Below the pieces are notes generated by a model. It worked only from the letters and a program-made list of their open reading frames with translations, ran no database searches and was not told where the DNA came from. A program made the position numbers and the translations under genes. DNA of 64,000 bases from Caldilineaceae bacterium (GTDB lineage: Bacteria > Chloroflexota > Anaerolineae > Caldilineales > Caldilineaceae). Where the stretch lies: the NCBI GenBank assembly GCA_022827195.1, contig JAJDTL010000037.1, positions 124,001 through 188,000 of the forward strand. Reading direction: 5' to 3'. This document shows positions 37,282 through 46,308 of the stretch, piece after piece (positions within the stretch are counted from its first letter, which is position 1; every line of letters starts with the position of its first letter).

Positions 37282-38543
37282 CTCTGACCCTCTGCGCCAC
37301 GCGCGTTGACGATGGAGCCGACGACTGGCCGGCTCGGCTGCGCGAGATTCGACGCCGGTTAGAGGACCGGCCTACGCTTCTGCCTCACCACTTTCTGGAG
37401 GTTGTCCTACCAAAGATTGGTGGTTCTCTCTTTGCCTTGCGGGACATTGGGGCGCAAAACCGATCTGCCGAATCGGGCTACGCCTTTCTGCTGCCGCGCG
37501 ACATCAAGGGCCCCAGCGCGGAATACACACTTCGGTACGAACATGTGACCGGTCACCCGGTTGCCCGACCGGAGGAGATCAACGAAGCAGTGGAACGGGC
37601 TCTTCCGACGGGCGACAGGACGGTTTTCTACCGGGCTGCCGCTGCCCCGCGCTTCAAGCCGACCCACATTGACACTGGTGGCGTTGACTGCGGCCGTCCT
37701 GATGCGGCGGAGGGGGCCGTGATCCGAGCAATGCAGCAGTCGATCTGGCGCAGCGCGGCCGACGGGCTGTACCCCAGCGATCTGTATGGTGAAGAGGCTG
37801 GCACAGGTTGCTCTCTGGTGGCGAGAGTGGACGGCACGCTGGCCGGATTCCTTTTGGGGTTCTATAGCTTTGGCCGCCTTCAGCTGGAAGAAGCCCCGCA
37901 AACCGGCCGCAAGGAACTGCAGCTGGAGTCCCAGTTGCTGGCCGTTGCCCCAGAACAGCGGGGACGCGGCATTGGTCTGGCGCTCAAAAGACTACAAGCC
38001 AGACAGACCCTTGCAGCGGGAATCGAACGGATCAGCTGGACGGCGGACCCGCTGCTCTTCGCCAACGCGCTTCTCAACTTTACGCGGTTGGGCGCGGTGG
38101 CTTACGAATTTCAACCCAACCTCTATCCATTTCGCAACGAACTGAATCTAGTCCCCGCGTCACGTCTCAACTTGATGTGGCCGCTTCGATCGCGAAGGGT
38201 ACAGACAGCGCTAACAGGCGCGGGCCAGACCGGACCGCGAGAAGTCGAGAGGGACCCCGAGCTGACAATCGTCAACCAGGCGGACGGTTCGCCGGTTCTT
38301 GATGCCGCATCCAGGCGCGTAGGAATCGAGATTCCTGCCGACTGGGTTGCTCTACAGCGCGCCGACCTAACGGCTGCACTTCGGTGGCGGGATGTCTCAA
38401 ATCGGCTTCTGGACCGCTACCTGGGACTGCAGCCGGGAAGGTATGTCATCATTGGTGCGGGTGTCAGCGCGTCGCGGCGCTATCTGATCGGCGAACGTGT
38501 AGATGACAGATTTCTGAAGGAAACAATCGGGGGGACGAACTGA
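37278..38543 (+). CDS. Predicted GNAT acetyltransferase of the COG3375 type
   Basis: 421 residues from ATG 37278, inside the ATGA overlap with the previous gene. Residues about 150-330 match my memory of COG3375: AVAPEQRGRGIGLALK (acetyl-CoA loop), SWTADPLLFANALLNFTRLGA, then NLYPFRNELN and RLNLMWPLRSRRV. Residues 1-130 form an additional region, also rich in strands, that I cannot place. The C-terminal part (RVGIEIPADW, LTAALRWRDVSN) fits the family. Members often sit beside amidohydrolase or menaquinone genes, but there is no such context here. The substrate is unknown. Confidence 0.75.
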   Translation: MTLTLCATRVDDGADDWPARLREIRRRLEDRPTLLPHHFLEVVLPKIGGSLFALRDIGAQNRSAESGYAFLLPRDIKGPSAEYTLRYEHVTGHPVARPEEINEAVERALPTGDRTVFYRAAAAPRFKPTHIDTGGVDCGRPDAAEGAVIRAMQQSIWRSAADGLYPSDLYGEEAGTGCSLVARVDGTLAGFLLGFYSFGRLQLEEAPQTGRKELQLESQLLAVAPEQRGRGIGLALKRLQARQTLAAGIERISWTADPLLFANALLNFTRLGAVAYEFQPNLYPFRNELNLVPASRLNLMWPLRSRRVQTALTGAGQTGPREVERDPELTIVNQADGSPVLDAASRRVGIEIPADWVALQRADLTAALRWRDVSNRLLDRYLGLQPGRYVIIGAGVSASRRYLIGERVDDRFLKETIGGTN

Positions 38544-38604
38544 GAATGCATGCTGCAGCCGTCCGTGCCGTTAAAATAACCGGTGGCAGTGGAGACAAGA
38601 GCTC

Positions 38605-39600
38605 CTATACCAACAGGTGGTCGATCTCCTCGACATGGCGCGTGCTCCGGGCCTGGACGGCGGCGCGCTTGCGGAGGAGGCGCGGCAGCCCGAGAAGACC
38701 GGCCGCCTGACCGCGCAATCTTGCACGCGCCGCAGGTCCCCGAAAGTTACGCAGCGCGTCAGCCGCAATCGAAAGTTGAGCGGTGACGATCTGCTGCGCG
38801 TGCCGAAGGAGAAGAGGAGTCGGCATGTTTTTGGCCAGGGTCCAAAGCGTATTGCGGCCCACGTAGAAGCTGCTGAGGCCGTCGCCTCCGCTTGCTCCCA
38901 ATTTGTGATATACCCTCGCCCCCGGGGCGAAGACGGTCTGCCAGCCCATAAGTTGCGCTCGAAACGAGAAGTCGGCGTCCTCCAGGTACATCCAGTAGTC
39001 CTCGTCGAAGCCCTCAAGCGCATCCCAGATTTCGCGGCGCACGGCCATGGCGCCGCCGCAGCCGCCGAACACTTCTTGCGAGCCGTCAAATTGGCCGCTA
39101 TCGATGGTCCAGACACCGCGATTGCGGGGAATGCCGTCCCGCCCCATCATGTCGCCGGCGGTGTGGATTCGATCGCGTTCATCGAAGAGTAGCAGCTTCG
39201 CGGCCACGATTCCCGCCCGGGGATGGGCGCAGATGGTCTTGGCCAGTTCGGCCAGGAAACCGGGCTCCGGCTGCGTGTCGTTGTTGAGCAGCACGATCAC
39301 TCTGCCTGACGCGGCGCCGGCGGACCGGTTGATCGAGGCGACGAATCCGCGGTTTTCCCGGCTTGCCAATACACGGGTCTGGGGTGCGTTTTCCTCTACC
39401 CAGGCCACGGAGTCATCGCTGCTGGCGTCGTCTGCGAGGATAACCTCGAAGTCGGTGAATCTCTGCGTGTTCAATCCGGCAAAGAGATCGGGAAGATGAC
39501 GGCTGCCGTTATAATTGGGAATGATGACTGAAAAGAAGGGCGGCAAACTTACGGCCTTTCGCGCCGGGCCAGACTGATGCATTTGGGTTCCTTTGTTCAT
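38605..39600 (-). CDS. Glycosyltransferase family 2
   Basis: 331 residues from ATG 39600, with AGGA seven bases upstream. It is a GT-A fold, starting FFSVIIPNYNGSRHLPDLFAGL. ILADDASSDDSV holds the nucleotide-binding Asp pair, and VLLNNDTQPEPGFL takes the DxD position as Asn-Asn-Asp. FDEDYWMYLEDADFSFRAQL carries the catalytic ED. The lineage is that of rhamnosyltransferase-like enzymes, fitting the adjacent dTDP-rhamnose gene 14 bases upstream. It probably transfers a sugar to a surface glycan. The C-terminal 70 residues are basic and may touch the membrane. Confidence 0.88.
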   Translation of the reverse strand: MNKGTQMHQSGPARKAVSLPPFFSVIIPNYNGSRHLPDLFAGLNTQRFTDFEVILADDASSDDSVAWVEENAPQTRVLASRENRGFVASINRSAGAASGRVIVLLNNDTQPEPGFLAELAKTICAHPRAGIVAAKLLLFDERDRIHTAGDMMGRDGIPRNRGVWTIDSGQFDGSQEVFGGCGGAMAVRREIWDALEGFDEDYWMYLEDADFSFRAQLMGWQTVFAPGARVYHKLGASGGDGLSSFYVGRNTLWTLAKNMPTPLLLRHAQQIVTAQLSIAADALRNFRGPAARARLRGQAAGLLGLPRLLRKRAAVQARSTRHVEEIDHLLV

Positions 39601-39613
39601 CGTGAGTCCTAAA

Positions 39614-40459
39614 TCAGTGGCGGTATTGGGCCCGCACATAGTCCGCCAGCGCCTCGCGCCAGTCACGCAGAGTGATACCCAGGGCTGCGCCGGCCTGATT
39701 GATCAGAACAGCGTGCGGCGGCGGCATCGTCGGCCGCGGCCACTCGTGTGCGGCGATAGATGTGATGGGCAGAGACTCGCGCCCGATCAGACGCATCAAC
39801 TCCACGGCCCATTCGTAGCGGCTGGCGCAGCCGTCGTTGACGAAATGGTAGATGCCAAAGCGCCGATTCTCGAGCATACGGGCGACGGCCGCAGCCACAT
39901 CCGGCGCGTAAGTTGGGTTGCCGAACTCGTCGCTGACAACGCGTAACGCTCCCAGCCGGTCGGCCGCGGCACTGATTTTGGCGGGAAAGTTAATGCCGCC
40001 CGGCGCGTAGAGCCATGCCACTCTAACGATGTAAAGGCGATCCAGGCAGGCTGCAACGGCAAGTTCACCCGCCGCCTTGCTGCGGGCGTATGCGCTGCCG
40101 GGCGAGACCTGTTCGTACTCGCGATAGTGGCGTCCCGCCTCACCGGCGAACACTTCGTTGGTGCTGATTTGTACGAAATCTGCGCCGCAACGCGCGCATC
40201 CTTCCGCGAGGTATTTGGGGCCGAGCGCATTGACGGCGAACGCGTCTTCGGGGGCTTTCTCGGCGCCGTCAACATTGGTCCACGCGGCGGCGTTGATCAC
40301 AATGTCGGGGTCTGCTTCCGCTACCGCACTGGCGATGGCCGGTTCTGCTATGTCATGCCCGGGACGCGTCCAACATGTCAGCCTGTTTGCAGAAGCGAAC
40401 TGCGCGACCAGGGCACGACCAAGTTGACCATTTGCTCCTGTGATAAGGATGTGAGGCAT
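39614..40459 (-). CDS. rfbD: dTDP-4-dehydrorhamnose reductase
   Basis: 281 residues from ATG 40459; a longer frame adds 18 residues without support. It is an extended short-chain dehydrogenase that makes dTDP-L-rhamnose with NADPH. ILITGANGQLGRALV is the cofactor loop, INAAAWTNVDGAE and ISTNEVFAGE are family blocks, and YARSKAAGELA contains the catalytic YxxxK. Glycosyltransferase gene 38605-39600 follows directly. rfbA, rfbB and rfbC are not in the window, so the rest of the pathway must lie elsewhere. Confidence 0.9.
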   Translation of the reverse strand: MPHILITGANGQLGRALVAQFASANRLTCWTRPGHDIAEPAIASAVAEADPDIVINAAAWTNVDGAEKAPEDAFAVNALGPKYLAEGCARCGADFVQISTNEVFAGEAGRHYREYEQVSPGSAYARSKAAGELAVAACLDRLYIVRVAWLYAPGGINFPAKISAAADRLGALRVVSDEFGNPTYAPDVAAAVARMLENRRFGIYHFVNDGCASRYEWAVELMRLIGRESLPITSIAAHEWPRPTMPPPHAVLINQAGAALGITLRDWREALADYVRAQYRH

Positions 40460-40673
40460 GCAGTCCCTGCGCGTCCTTCGCCGCTGCGGAATGGAGCGTC
40501 GTGCGATCCTCATGTGTGGATGCGCTTCAGTATACCCGACATTCCAGCCGGTTTGGCAATTGCTTTGCCCTACTTGACGACATTTGAGACAGGAAGCGCC
40601 GACTTATAATATGGAGAGCTTCTCACGTCTCTCAATGTTCAACGAGACACTAAACGACGTTTTCCTGCAATAC

Positions 40674-41783
40674 TCAGTCGGTGCAGTTGTCCTGTTCCAG
40701 AAGGGGCACGACCAGTTCCGGCAGGCGGCTGTGCAAGGGGAAGAGATCGTTGTAGCCTACATGCCCGCCATACTGGAAGACGTTGACCCGAAGCAGCGGA
40801 TGGGAGGGCAAGGCGGCGATGTCGCCAGGCGGGATTATCGGGTCATTGGCAGCCGTGAGGATCGACAAGGGGACGGACAGGTTGGCGATGTCGCTGGGCC
40901 GCACGCTGTAGGCGTTCAAGTATTCGTCTACGTTGATGAAGCGATCTGACTGCTTGATCAACCAGTCGCTCATCTCACGAATCGTTGGGATCGACTCCAG
41001 GGCCGAAAAGTCGTACAAGTCGGGAAAGAGGTGTTGCTTCTTTTGCAAGGACTTGAGCCAGCAGTTGCGGAAATAGGGCCGCAGGAAGGCATGCTGATCC
41101 AGAAGCGTGCAAGTACGCTGGGGGTTAAGCACTGGATTGACAGCGACTGCACGGCCCAGGTTGGGAATCGGGTCGCGTGCGTTTCGCAGAGCCATCCGCA
41201 CAACAAAATTTGCGCCAAGAGAAGCGCCGATGAGAAAGAAGGGCCGTCTCCCGGCCAGGAGGCCGGCCTGTTGCGCTGCGGCGTGAATTTCCTGAACCAG
41301 GGTAGCATAGAAGAGACCCCTGTTGAGGTGGTGCGTAGGGCCGTGGTCGCGCATATTCAGGCGCAGGACGTCGTAACCAGCTCGAACAAGCGCGCTGCCC
41401 ATCGAAAGATTGTAGGCCGAATGGCTGTCGCCTTCCCAGCCGTGCAGCAACATAGCCAAACCGCGCGGCTCGCCGGCATCAGGGCCTAGTCGTCCAGGCG
41501 TGTAAAAGCCGAGCAGACGCACCGAGCGCCCTGGATCGAAGCCGGTGTGATCGGGTCCGGCGTCGAGCAGAAGCATTTGCTCCCCTCTTGTTACGAGGTG
41601 AGCGTCAGGGCGAATATGACGACTCAGAATCGTCTGCACATTGCCGTTGCGCAGGAAAAAGTGGGGTCGATAGTTGACGAGGGGTTCCTGCGTTCCCTTG
41701 TTCACTTGATTTGCTGTCCGAATCATTTGTTGGCCAGGGAGTGAAACGGCGGTCTCCATCCCCGTGGTTATGCTGTCATCCAT
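40674..41783 (-). CDS. Alpha/beta-hydrolase, YheT/COG0429 type
   Basis: 369 residues from ATG 41783; a GTG at 41855 is an alternative. It shows the family start NYRPHFFLRNGNVQTIL, then LAMLLHGWEGDSHSAYNLS (oxyanion region), the nucleophile elbow GASLGANFVVRMAL, and YGGHVGYNDLF carrying the catalytic His. HFFLRNGNVQT and DHGPTHHLN are typical of the YheT group of predicted esterases. The physiological ester is unknown. It is divergent from the alpha-oxoamine synthase gene. Confidence 0.85.
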   Translation of the reverse strand: MDDSITTGMETAVSLPGQQMIRTANQVNKGTQEPLVNYRPHFFLRNGNVQTILSRHIRPDAHLVTRGEQMLLLDAGPDHTGFDPGRSVRLLGFYTPGRLGPDAGEPRGLAMLLHGWEGDSHSAYNLSMGSALVRAGYDVLRLNMRDHGPTHHLNRGLFYATLVQEIHAAAQQAGLLAGRRPFFLIGASLGANFVVRMALRNARDPIPNLGRAVAVNPVLNPQRTCTLLDQHAFLRPYFRNCWLKSLQKKQHLFPDLYDFSALESIPTIREMSDWLIKQSDRFINVDEYLNAYSVRPSDIANLSVPLSILTAANDPIIPPGDIAALPSHPLLRVNVFQYGGHVGYNDLFPLHSRLPELVVPLLEQDNCTD

Positions 41784-41842
41784 GGCTGAGAGGCACGCAT
41801 CGCGGCCGGGAATGGCGGATTTTTGCGCCACTTTCGAACTCT

Positions 41843-41871
41843 TTGCACAATGCACAACATTGCGCTACAAT
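41843..41871 (+). promoter_or_regulatory. Promoter of alpha-oxoamine synthase gene
   Basis: TTGCAC (41843-41848), a 17-base spacer, and TACAAT (41866-41871). The heptamer TGCACAA occurs twice in tandem across the -35 and the start of the spacer, possibly an activator or repressor site. Confidence 0.55.
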
Positions 41872-42009
41872 TCTATGATATTATTCTCGGACGGTTGCGG
41901 AAGTCAGTTGGCGAGATTTCCGTAGCCGGGCAGACAGTGGCCACACCCTTATTCCGCGCCATTTCTGCATTCGTGAATTATACTGTATCGGAATATGAGG
42001 TCTTATACA

Positions 42010-43323
42010 ATGGTTGATCAGGCAACGCGCCTCAGACCGGAGCCGAACGGGATACATCCCGAAGGCATTCCCCCGGCGGCCATCGAAGCTCCACCTCTTG
42101 AGTCCTTTCTGAACGGCTTCGACGACATAGACGATCCCTTTTCGCAGCGAATCCAAGCCTGGTGGGAACGCACAAAAGAGGCCAAGGCGAACGACCTCTA
42201 CTACTACTTCCAGCCGGTCGACGCGCTGGAAGGGCCTTGGGTTCATACCGAGGGCAAGCGCAAGTTGATGTTTGCCACCTACAGTTACCTGGGGCTGATC
42301 AGTCACCCGCGCATTGTGGCCGCGGCCAAGGCTGCCGCCGACAAGTACGGTACCGGCACGCACGGGGTACGTATTCTCGGCGGCACGCTGGATTTACACA
42401 CCGAGATGGAAAGGACGATCGCTGACTTCGCCCGGCGCGAGGAGGCAATCGTTTACAGCTCCGGCTACGTGACCAACCTGGCGACAGTCAGTACAGTGGT
42501 AGGGAGAGGGGACTGGGTATTTTCCGACAGGTGGAATCACGCCAGTATTGTGGATGGCTGCCTGCTGGCGCGGGGCAAATTTGCGCGCTTCCGTCACAAT
42601 GACATGGATGACCTGGAGAAGCAGTTGCGCCGTGCGCCTGAGGGCGCCGGCAAGCTTGTAATTGCTGACGCGGTGTTTTCGATGGACGGTGACATTTTTA
42701 ATCTGCCGGCGGCGCATGAGTTGTGCCGCCGTTACAACGCCCGGCTGATGCTTGACGAGGCCCACAGTATAGGCGTTTTGGGCAAGACCGGACATGGCAT
42801 CGAGGAACATTTCGACATGTACGGTTCGATCGATCTGAAGATGGGCACCCTCAGCAAAGCGATCCCTGGAATCGGCGGCTATGTTGCCGGAAGCGAGAAG
42901 CTGGTTACTTATCTGCGTCATACGGCACGCGGCTTCGTATTCAGCGCTGCATTGCCACCCTCGGTGGCTGCCGCCATTACCGAGGGTTTTCGCGTGATTG
43001 AAGATGAAGGCACGGAGCGCAATCGAGTCCTCCTCCGCAACGCAAAGCAGTTCACCAGCGGACTACAGGCCGCCGGCTTTGACACCGGCTTGACCGAGTC
43101 ACCAATAGTTCCAATTATGGTCGGCACGGAGGAGCGGGCATTTGCAATGACGAAGTTCTGCCAGGACAATGGCATCTTCGTTTTGCCCGTTCTGCCCCCT
43201 GCTGTCAAAGAGGGTACGGCCCGCCTCAGGGCCAACGTTACCGCCGCGCATACAACGGAAGACATAGAATTCGCGCTGAGTGTCTTTGTCGAGGCAGGAC
43301 GCCACATCGGCGTCATCGACTGA
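42010..43323 (+). CDS. Alpha-oxoamine synthase family enzyme (serine palmitoyltransferase / KBL / AONS-like)
   Basis: 437 residues from ATG 42010 (GAGG nine bases upstream); ATG 41995 is possible. It is a PLP-dependent fold-type I enzyme that condenses an amino acid with an acyl-CoA. Landmarks are MFATYSYLGLISHPRI, GTGTHGVRILGGTLDLHTEME, the SDRWNHASIVDG His, VIADAVFSMDGDI, LMLDEAHSIGVLG (Asp to PLP nitrogen) and the Schiff-base Lys in GTLSKAIPGIGGY. The N-terminal 65 residues are longer than in biotin-pathway AONS. HNDMDDLEKQL and the overall pattern look closer to serine palmitoyltransferase. No biotin genes are near. An unknown gene follows in the same direction. Confidence 0.85.
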   Translation: MVDQATRLRPEPNGIHPEGIPPAAIEAPPLESFLNGFDDIDDPFSQRIQAWWERTKEAKANDLYYYFQPVDALEGPWVHTEGKRKLMFATYSYLGLISHPRIVAAAKAAADKYGTGTHGVRILGGTLDLHTEMERTIADFARREEAIVYSSGYVTNLATVSTVVGRGDWVFSDRWNHASIVDGCLLARGKFARFRHNDMDDLEKQLRRAPEGAGKLVIADAVFSMDGDIFNLPAAHELCRRYNARLMLDEAHSIGVLGKTGHGIEEHFDMYGSIDLKMGTLSKAIPGIGGYVAGSEKLVTYLRHTARGFVFSAALPPSVAAAITEGFRVIEDEGTERNRVLLRNAKQFTSGLQAAGFDTGLTESPIVPIMVGTEERAFAMTKFCQDNGIFVLPVLPPAVKEGTARLRANVTAAHTTEDIEFALSVFVEAGRHIGVID

Positions 43324-43400
43324 GGACATTGGGCGGAGGAGCGCGGGCCGAGCGCAGGCTCGAGTTATTTGCGCGCCAAGGAACCAACGGCGAAGCCGCG

Positions 43401-44291
43401 ATGAAACATGTCGTCTCCATCAGTTTGGGTAGCAGCCGGCGCGATAAACGCGTCGAGACTACCATACGCGGGGAGCCGATCGTGTTGGAACGGATTGGCT
43501 CGAACGGCGACCAGAGGCGTATGCGGCAGCTCTTTCTGGAATACGACGGCAAAGTGGATGCCTTTGGTTTCGGCGGCACAGACCTGGGCTTGGAGGTGGA
43601 CAACCGTTACTTCCCGCTCCACTCAGTCCGCAGTATTGTCGAGGGAGTCCAAACTCCGGTGGTGGACGGCGGCGGCATCCGCGCCGTTGTCGAGCGCCGT
43701 ACGGCGGAGCAGTTGCAGGGGAGGCTGCCCCCCCACCCCAAATGTGCGCTCTTCTGCGTCGCTGTTGGCCGCTACGCCATGGTGCGCGGTTTTCTCGACC
43801 AGGGATACGAGCCGCTGTTTGGCGATCTGGCCTTCGGATTGGGCATCCCTGTGTTTTTGCGCAGTCTCGGCGCGCTCCACACATTGGCCAGGGTCCTGCT
43901 TCCGATCATGGCCCGACTTCCCTTCGAGTGGATCTACCCCACCGGCGAGAAACAGAATCAGATCGTACCGAAGTTCGAACGCCAGTACCGGTGGGCCTCA
44001 GTCATTGCTGACGACTTTCACTACATCAAGCAACATTTGCCGGCGCGCTTGGATGGCAAGACGATCGTTACCAACACAACAACGGATGAAGACGTTGCGC
44101 TGCTGAAGGAGCGGGGCGCGGCCTATCTTGTAACGGTCACGCCCAGGCTTGACGGTCGCAGTTTCGGCACGAATGTTTTGGAAGCCGCTCTCACTGCTCT
44201 TGCCGACAAGGGACGTTCGCTTTCAAATGCAGAGCTCGAAAAGATGCTGGGCGAAGAGGATTTGACGCCAACCATCCTCACTCTCAATTGA
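43401..44291 (+). CDS. Conserved protein of unknown function (family often labelled quinate 5-dehydrogenase)
   Basis: 296 residues from ATG 43401; the upstream TTG-started extension looks non-coding. From memory, the sequence VVSISLGSSRRDKRVE, then DGKVDAFGFGGTDLGLE, GDLAFGLGIPVFLRSLGAL, FEWIYPTGEKQ, IADDFHYIKQHLP and TNTTTDEDVALLKERGA matches a conserved family carrying the database name quinate 5-dehydrogenase. I see no shikimate-dehydrogenase active site, so that name is unsupported. The YPTGEKQ and TNTTT blocks look like ligand-binding loops. It lies 77 bases after the alpha-oxoamine synthase gene and probably shares its transcript. Confidence 0.75.
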   Translation: MKHVVSISLGSSRRDKRVETTIRGEPIVLERIGSNGDQRRMRQLFLEYDGKVDAFGFGGTDLGLEVDNRYFPLHSVRSIVEGVQTPVVDGGGIRAVVERRTAEQLQGRLPPHPKCALFCVAVGRYAMVRGFLDQGYEPLFGDLAFGLGIPVFLRSLGALHTLARVLLPIMARLPFEWIYPTGEKQNQIVPKFERQYRWASVIADDFHYIKQHLPARLDGKTIVTNTTTDEDVALLKERGAAYLVTVTPRLDGRSFGTNVLEAALTALADKGRSLSNAELEKMLGEEDLTPTILTLN

Positions 44292-44405
44292 ATCTCGTGC
44301 GCATACGGACGTCGGCCGACCCTCCGACTAAAATCTCCCTACATTTGCGTAATCGAATAAAGAAAGCCCGCCGAGGGCTAACTCAATTCAGGACCTGAGC
44401 AATCT

Positions 44406-45818
44406 ATGACAAAGCGGACCTTGATAACGAATGCCGAATGCCTCGTGACGATGAACGCGCAGCGTGAAGAGATCGCAGACGGTGCGATTGTCATTGAGGA
44501 TGAACAGATTGCGTGGGTGGGCACCACCCCTGATTTGCCGGCCCAATACGCGGACGGTGCCGACGAAGGGCCCGCAAGTGTCGAAAGATTGGACGCTCGC
44601 GGAAAGCTGGTCCTGCCCGGTTTCATCAACACGCATCACCACTTCTTCCAAACGCTGACCCGGGTGGTCCCTGCGGCACAAAATGCAGTGCTGTTCGACT
44701 GGCTGGAGGCTCTCTACCCCATCTGGGCGTGCATTGGCCCGGAGGATGTTCATGTCAGTACGCAGGTGGCATTGACGGAGCTGCTTCTCAGCGGCTGTAC
44801 GACGAGCAGCGACCACCACTATCTTTGGCACAACGGTTCACGGCTCGATGATCAGTTCGAGGCGGCGGCGGAGATCGGTGTCCGATTTCACGGGGCCAGA
44901 GGGAGTGTCAGCCTGGGCGAGAGCGATGGGGGCCTGCCCCCGGATTGGATGATCGAGAAAGAGAACGAGATTTTGGTTGAATGCCGCAGGCTGGTTGAAG
45001 AGTTCCACGACGCCTCCCGCTTTTCCATGCGCCGGGTTGTGATCGGCCCGACCAGTCCGTTCAGCGTGACCCAAGACTTGATGCTTGAGAGCGCATCCCT
45101 GGCGCGTTCATTCGGTCCCGGGATGGATATACACTTGCATACACACTTGGCCGAGACGCTCGATGAAGAGGAGTTCTGCATCGAAAGATTTGGTTACCGA
45201 CCCGGGACGTACGCAGAGGTAGTGAACTGGCTTGGGGACGATGTGTGGCATGCCCATTGCGTTCATCTCAATGAGAGGGACGTGAATCTTTTTGCGGAAA
45301 CGCTCACAGGCGCGGCGCACTGTCCGACGAGCAATATGCGCCTCGCCAGCGGAATCGCACCAGTACGGGCAATGCGCGACGCGGGCGTGCACGTGGGATT
45401 GGGTGTTGACGGCAGCGCGAGCAACGACGGTAGCAACATGCTGGAAGAGGTGCGTCAGTGCCTGTTGTTGCAGCGGGTGATGGGGAATCCCAATGATATG
45501 ACGGCACGAGAGGCGCTGGAGATTGCGACGCTTGGCGGAGCGGCGGTGCTGGGCCGCGATGACGTGGGCGCGCTCGCGCCCGGGATGGCGGCGGATGTAA
45601 TCGGATTCGACCTATCGGCCCTGACGTATGCGGGCGGCGCGGTGCACGATCCGGTGGCAGCGCTGGTCTATTGCTCCCCAAGGCCGGTTAATTTCGCGTT
45701 TGTCAACGGGCGGCTACTGGTCGAAGAATCTGTACCGAGACACATCGACGTGCCTTTGCTCGCGGAACGCCACAATCGCGCGGCGATAGCGCTCATGCGC
45801 CGCGCGGAAGGCGGGTAG
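44406..45818 (+). CDS. 8-oxoguanine deaminase-like amidohydrolase
   Basis: 470 residues, amidohydrolase superfamily (cytosine deaminase/atrazine chlorohydrolase branch). Metal ligands are in FINTHHHFFQTL, HLHTHLAET and HAHCVHLNE, and LGVDGSASNDGSNMLEEVRQ is the segment shared by 8-oxoguanine deaminases and hydroxy-triazine hydrolases. The TTSSDHHYLWHNG block also fits. It probably converts 8-oxoguanine to urate, salvaging oxidised purine. A triazine or isocytosine substrate cannot be excluded. No guanine permease gene is adjacent. Confidence 0.85.
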   Translation: MTKRTLITNAECLVTMNAQREEIADGAIVIEDEQIAWVGTTPDLPAQYADGADEGPASVERLDARGKLVLPGFINTHHHFFQTLTRVVPAAQNAVLFDWLEALYPIWACIGPEDVHVSTQVALTELLLSGCTTSSDHHYLWHNGSRLDDQFEAAAEIGVRFHGARGSVSLGESDGGLPPDWMIEKENEILVECRRLVEEFHDASRFSMRRVVIGPTSPFSVTQDLMLESASLARSFGPGMDIHLHTHLAETLDEEEFCIERFGYRPGTYAEVVNWLGDDVWHAHCVHLNERDVNLFAETLTGAAHCPTSNMRLASGIAPVRAMRDAGVHVGLGVDGSASNDGSNMLEEVRQCLLLQRVMGNPNDMTAREALEIATLGGAAVLGRDDVGALAPGMAADVIGFDLSALTYAGGAVHDPVAALVYCSPRPVNFAFVNGRLLVEESVPRHIDVPLLAERHNRAAIALMRRAEGG

Positions 45819-46308
45819 CCGCCTGGAAGGACACGCCGGGGACGTTCGTTGGCGGGCAGTTTTGTTTCGCGTTATTGCCGGGACTGGATGCGTAGGTCTC
45901 TTGAACGGCGGACTTTCCGGTATCAGCCGTTCGGCACCTGGAGATGCGATTCACAAGAAATCGGAATGAGGGCCCTCATCGCAGCGCGCACGCGCGCATG
46001 GCTCGCCTCCAATGGCCCCGGCCCGTTAGGGATGTACAGGAGCGGGTTTCGTTCGCCGGGACTAGCTTCGGGCACACTCCTTCCACCCTTTTCTCAGTAC
46101 TACCTTCATCCACCTCGGCCGCGGTTGAGAAGGGGGCACCTTCATTGCCCCCAATTCCTTTCTCCTGTAACTGGATTTGCGTCCCGATTGCAACTCAGCT
46201 CTCACTCGAATCTGAGCGACCGGGTTTCTTGCGGGCGGGCTTGCGCATCCAAGTCGCGCGGCGTATAGTACGCAGCGAAACCTGACTATTGCCAGTCCGA
46301 CTTCGCAC
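45819..46308. other. Intergenic region upstream of the DHH-CBS-CCA gene
   Basis: 490 bases without a coding region I can support. A frame of about 139 codons on the + strand has no recognisable domain. The only signal is the promoter-like pair at 46241-46269. Confidence 0.45.
46241..46269 (+). promoter_or_regulatory. Promoter of DHH-CBS-CCA gene
   Basis: TTGCGC (46241-46246), a 17-base spacer, and TATAGT (46264-46269), 40 bases before ATG 46309. Confidence 0.5.

Noticed and set aside
44365..44379. Hairpin AGCCC-GCCGA-GGGCT before the 8-oxoguanine deaminase gene, as a terminator
   Set aside because: The stem is only five bases and no T-run follows on the + strand. A T-rich stretch follows on the - strand, but no minus-strand gene is there to end.
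45849..46268. 139-codon frame before the DHH-CBS-CCA gene
   Set aside because: The composition is irregular, there is no domain or ribosome-binding site, and a promoter for the next gene lies within it.
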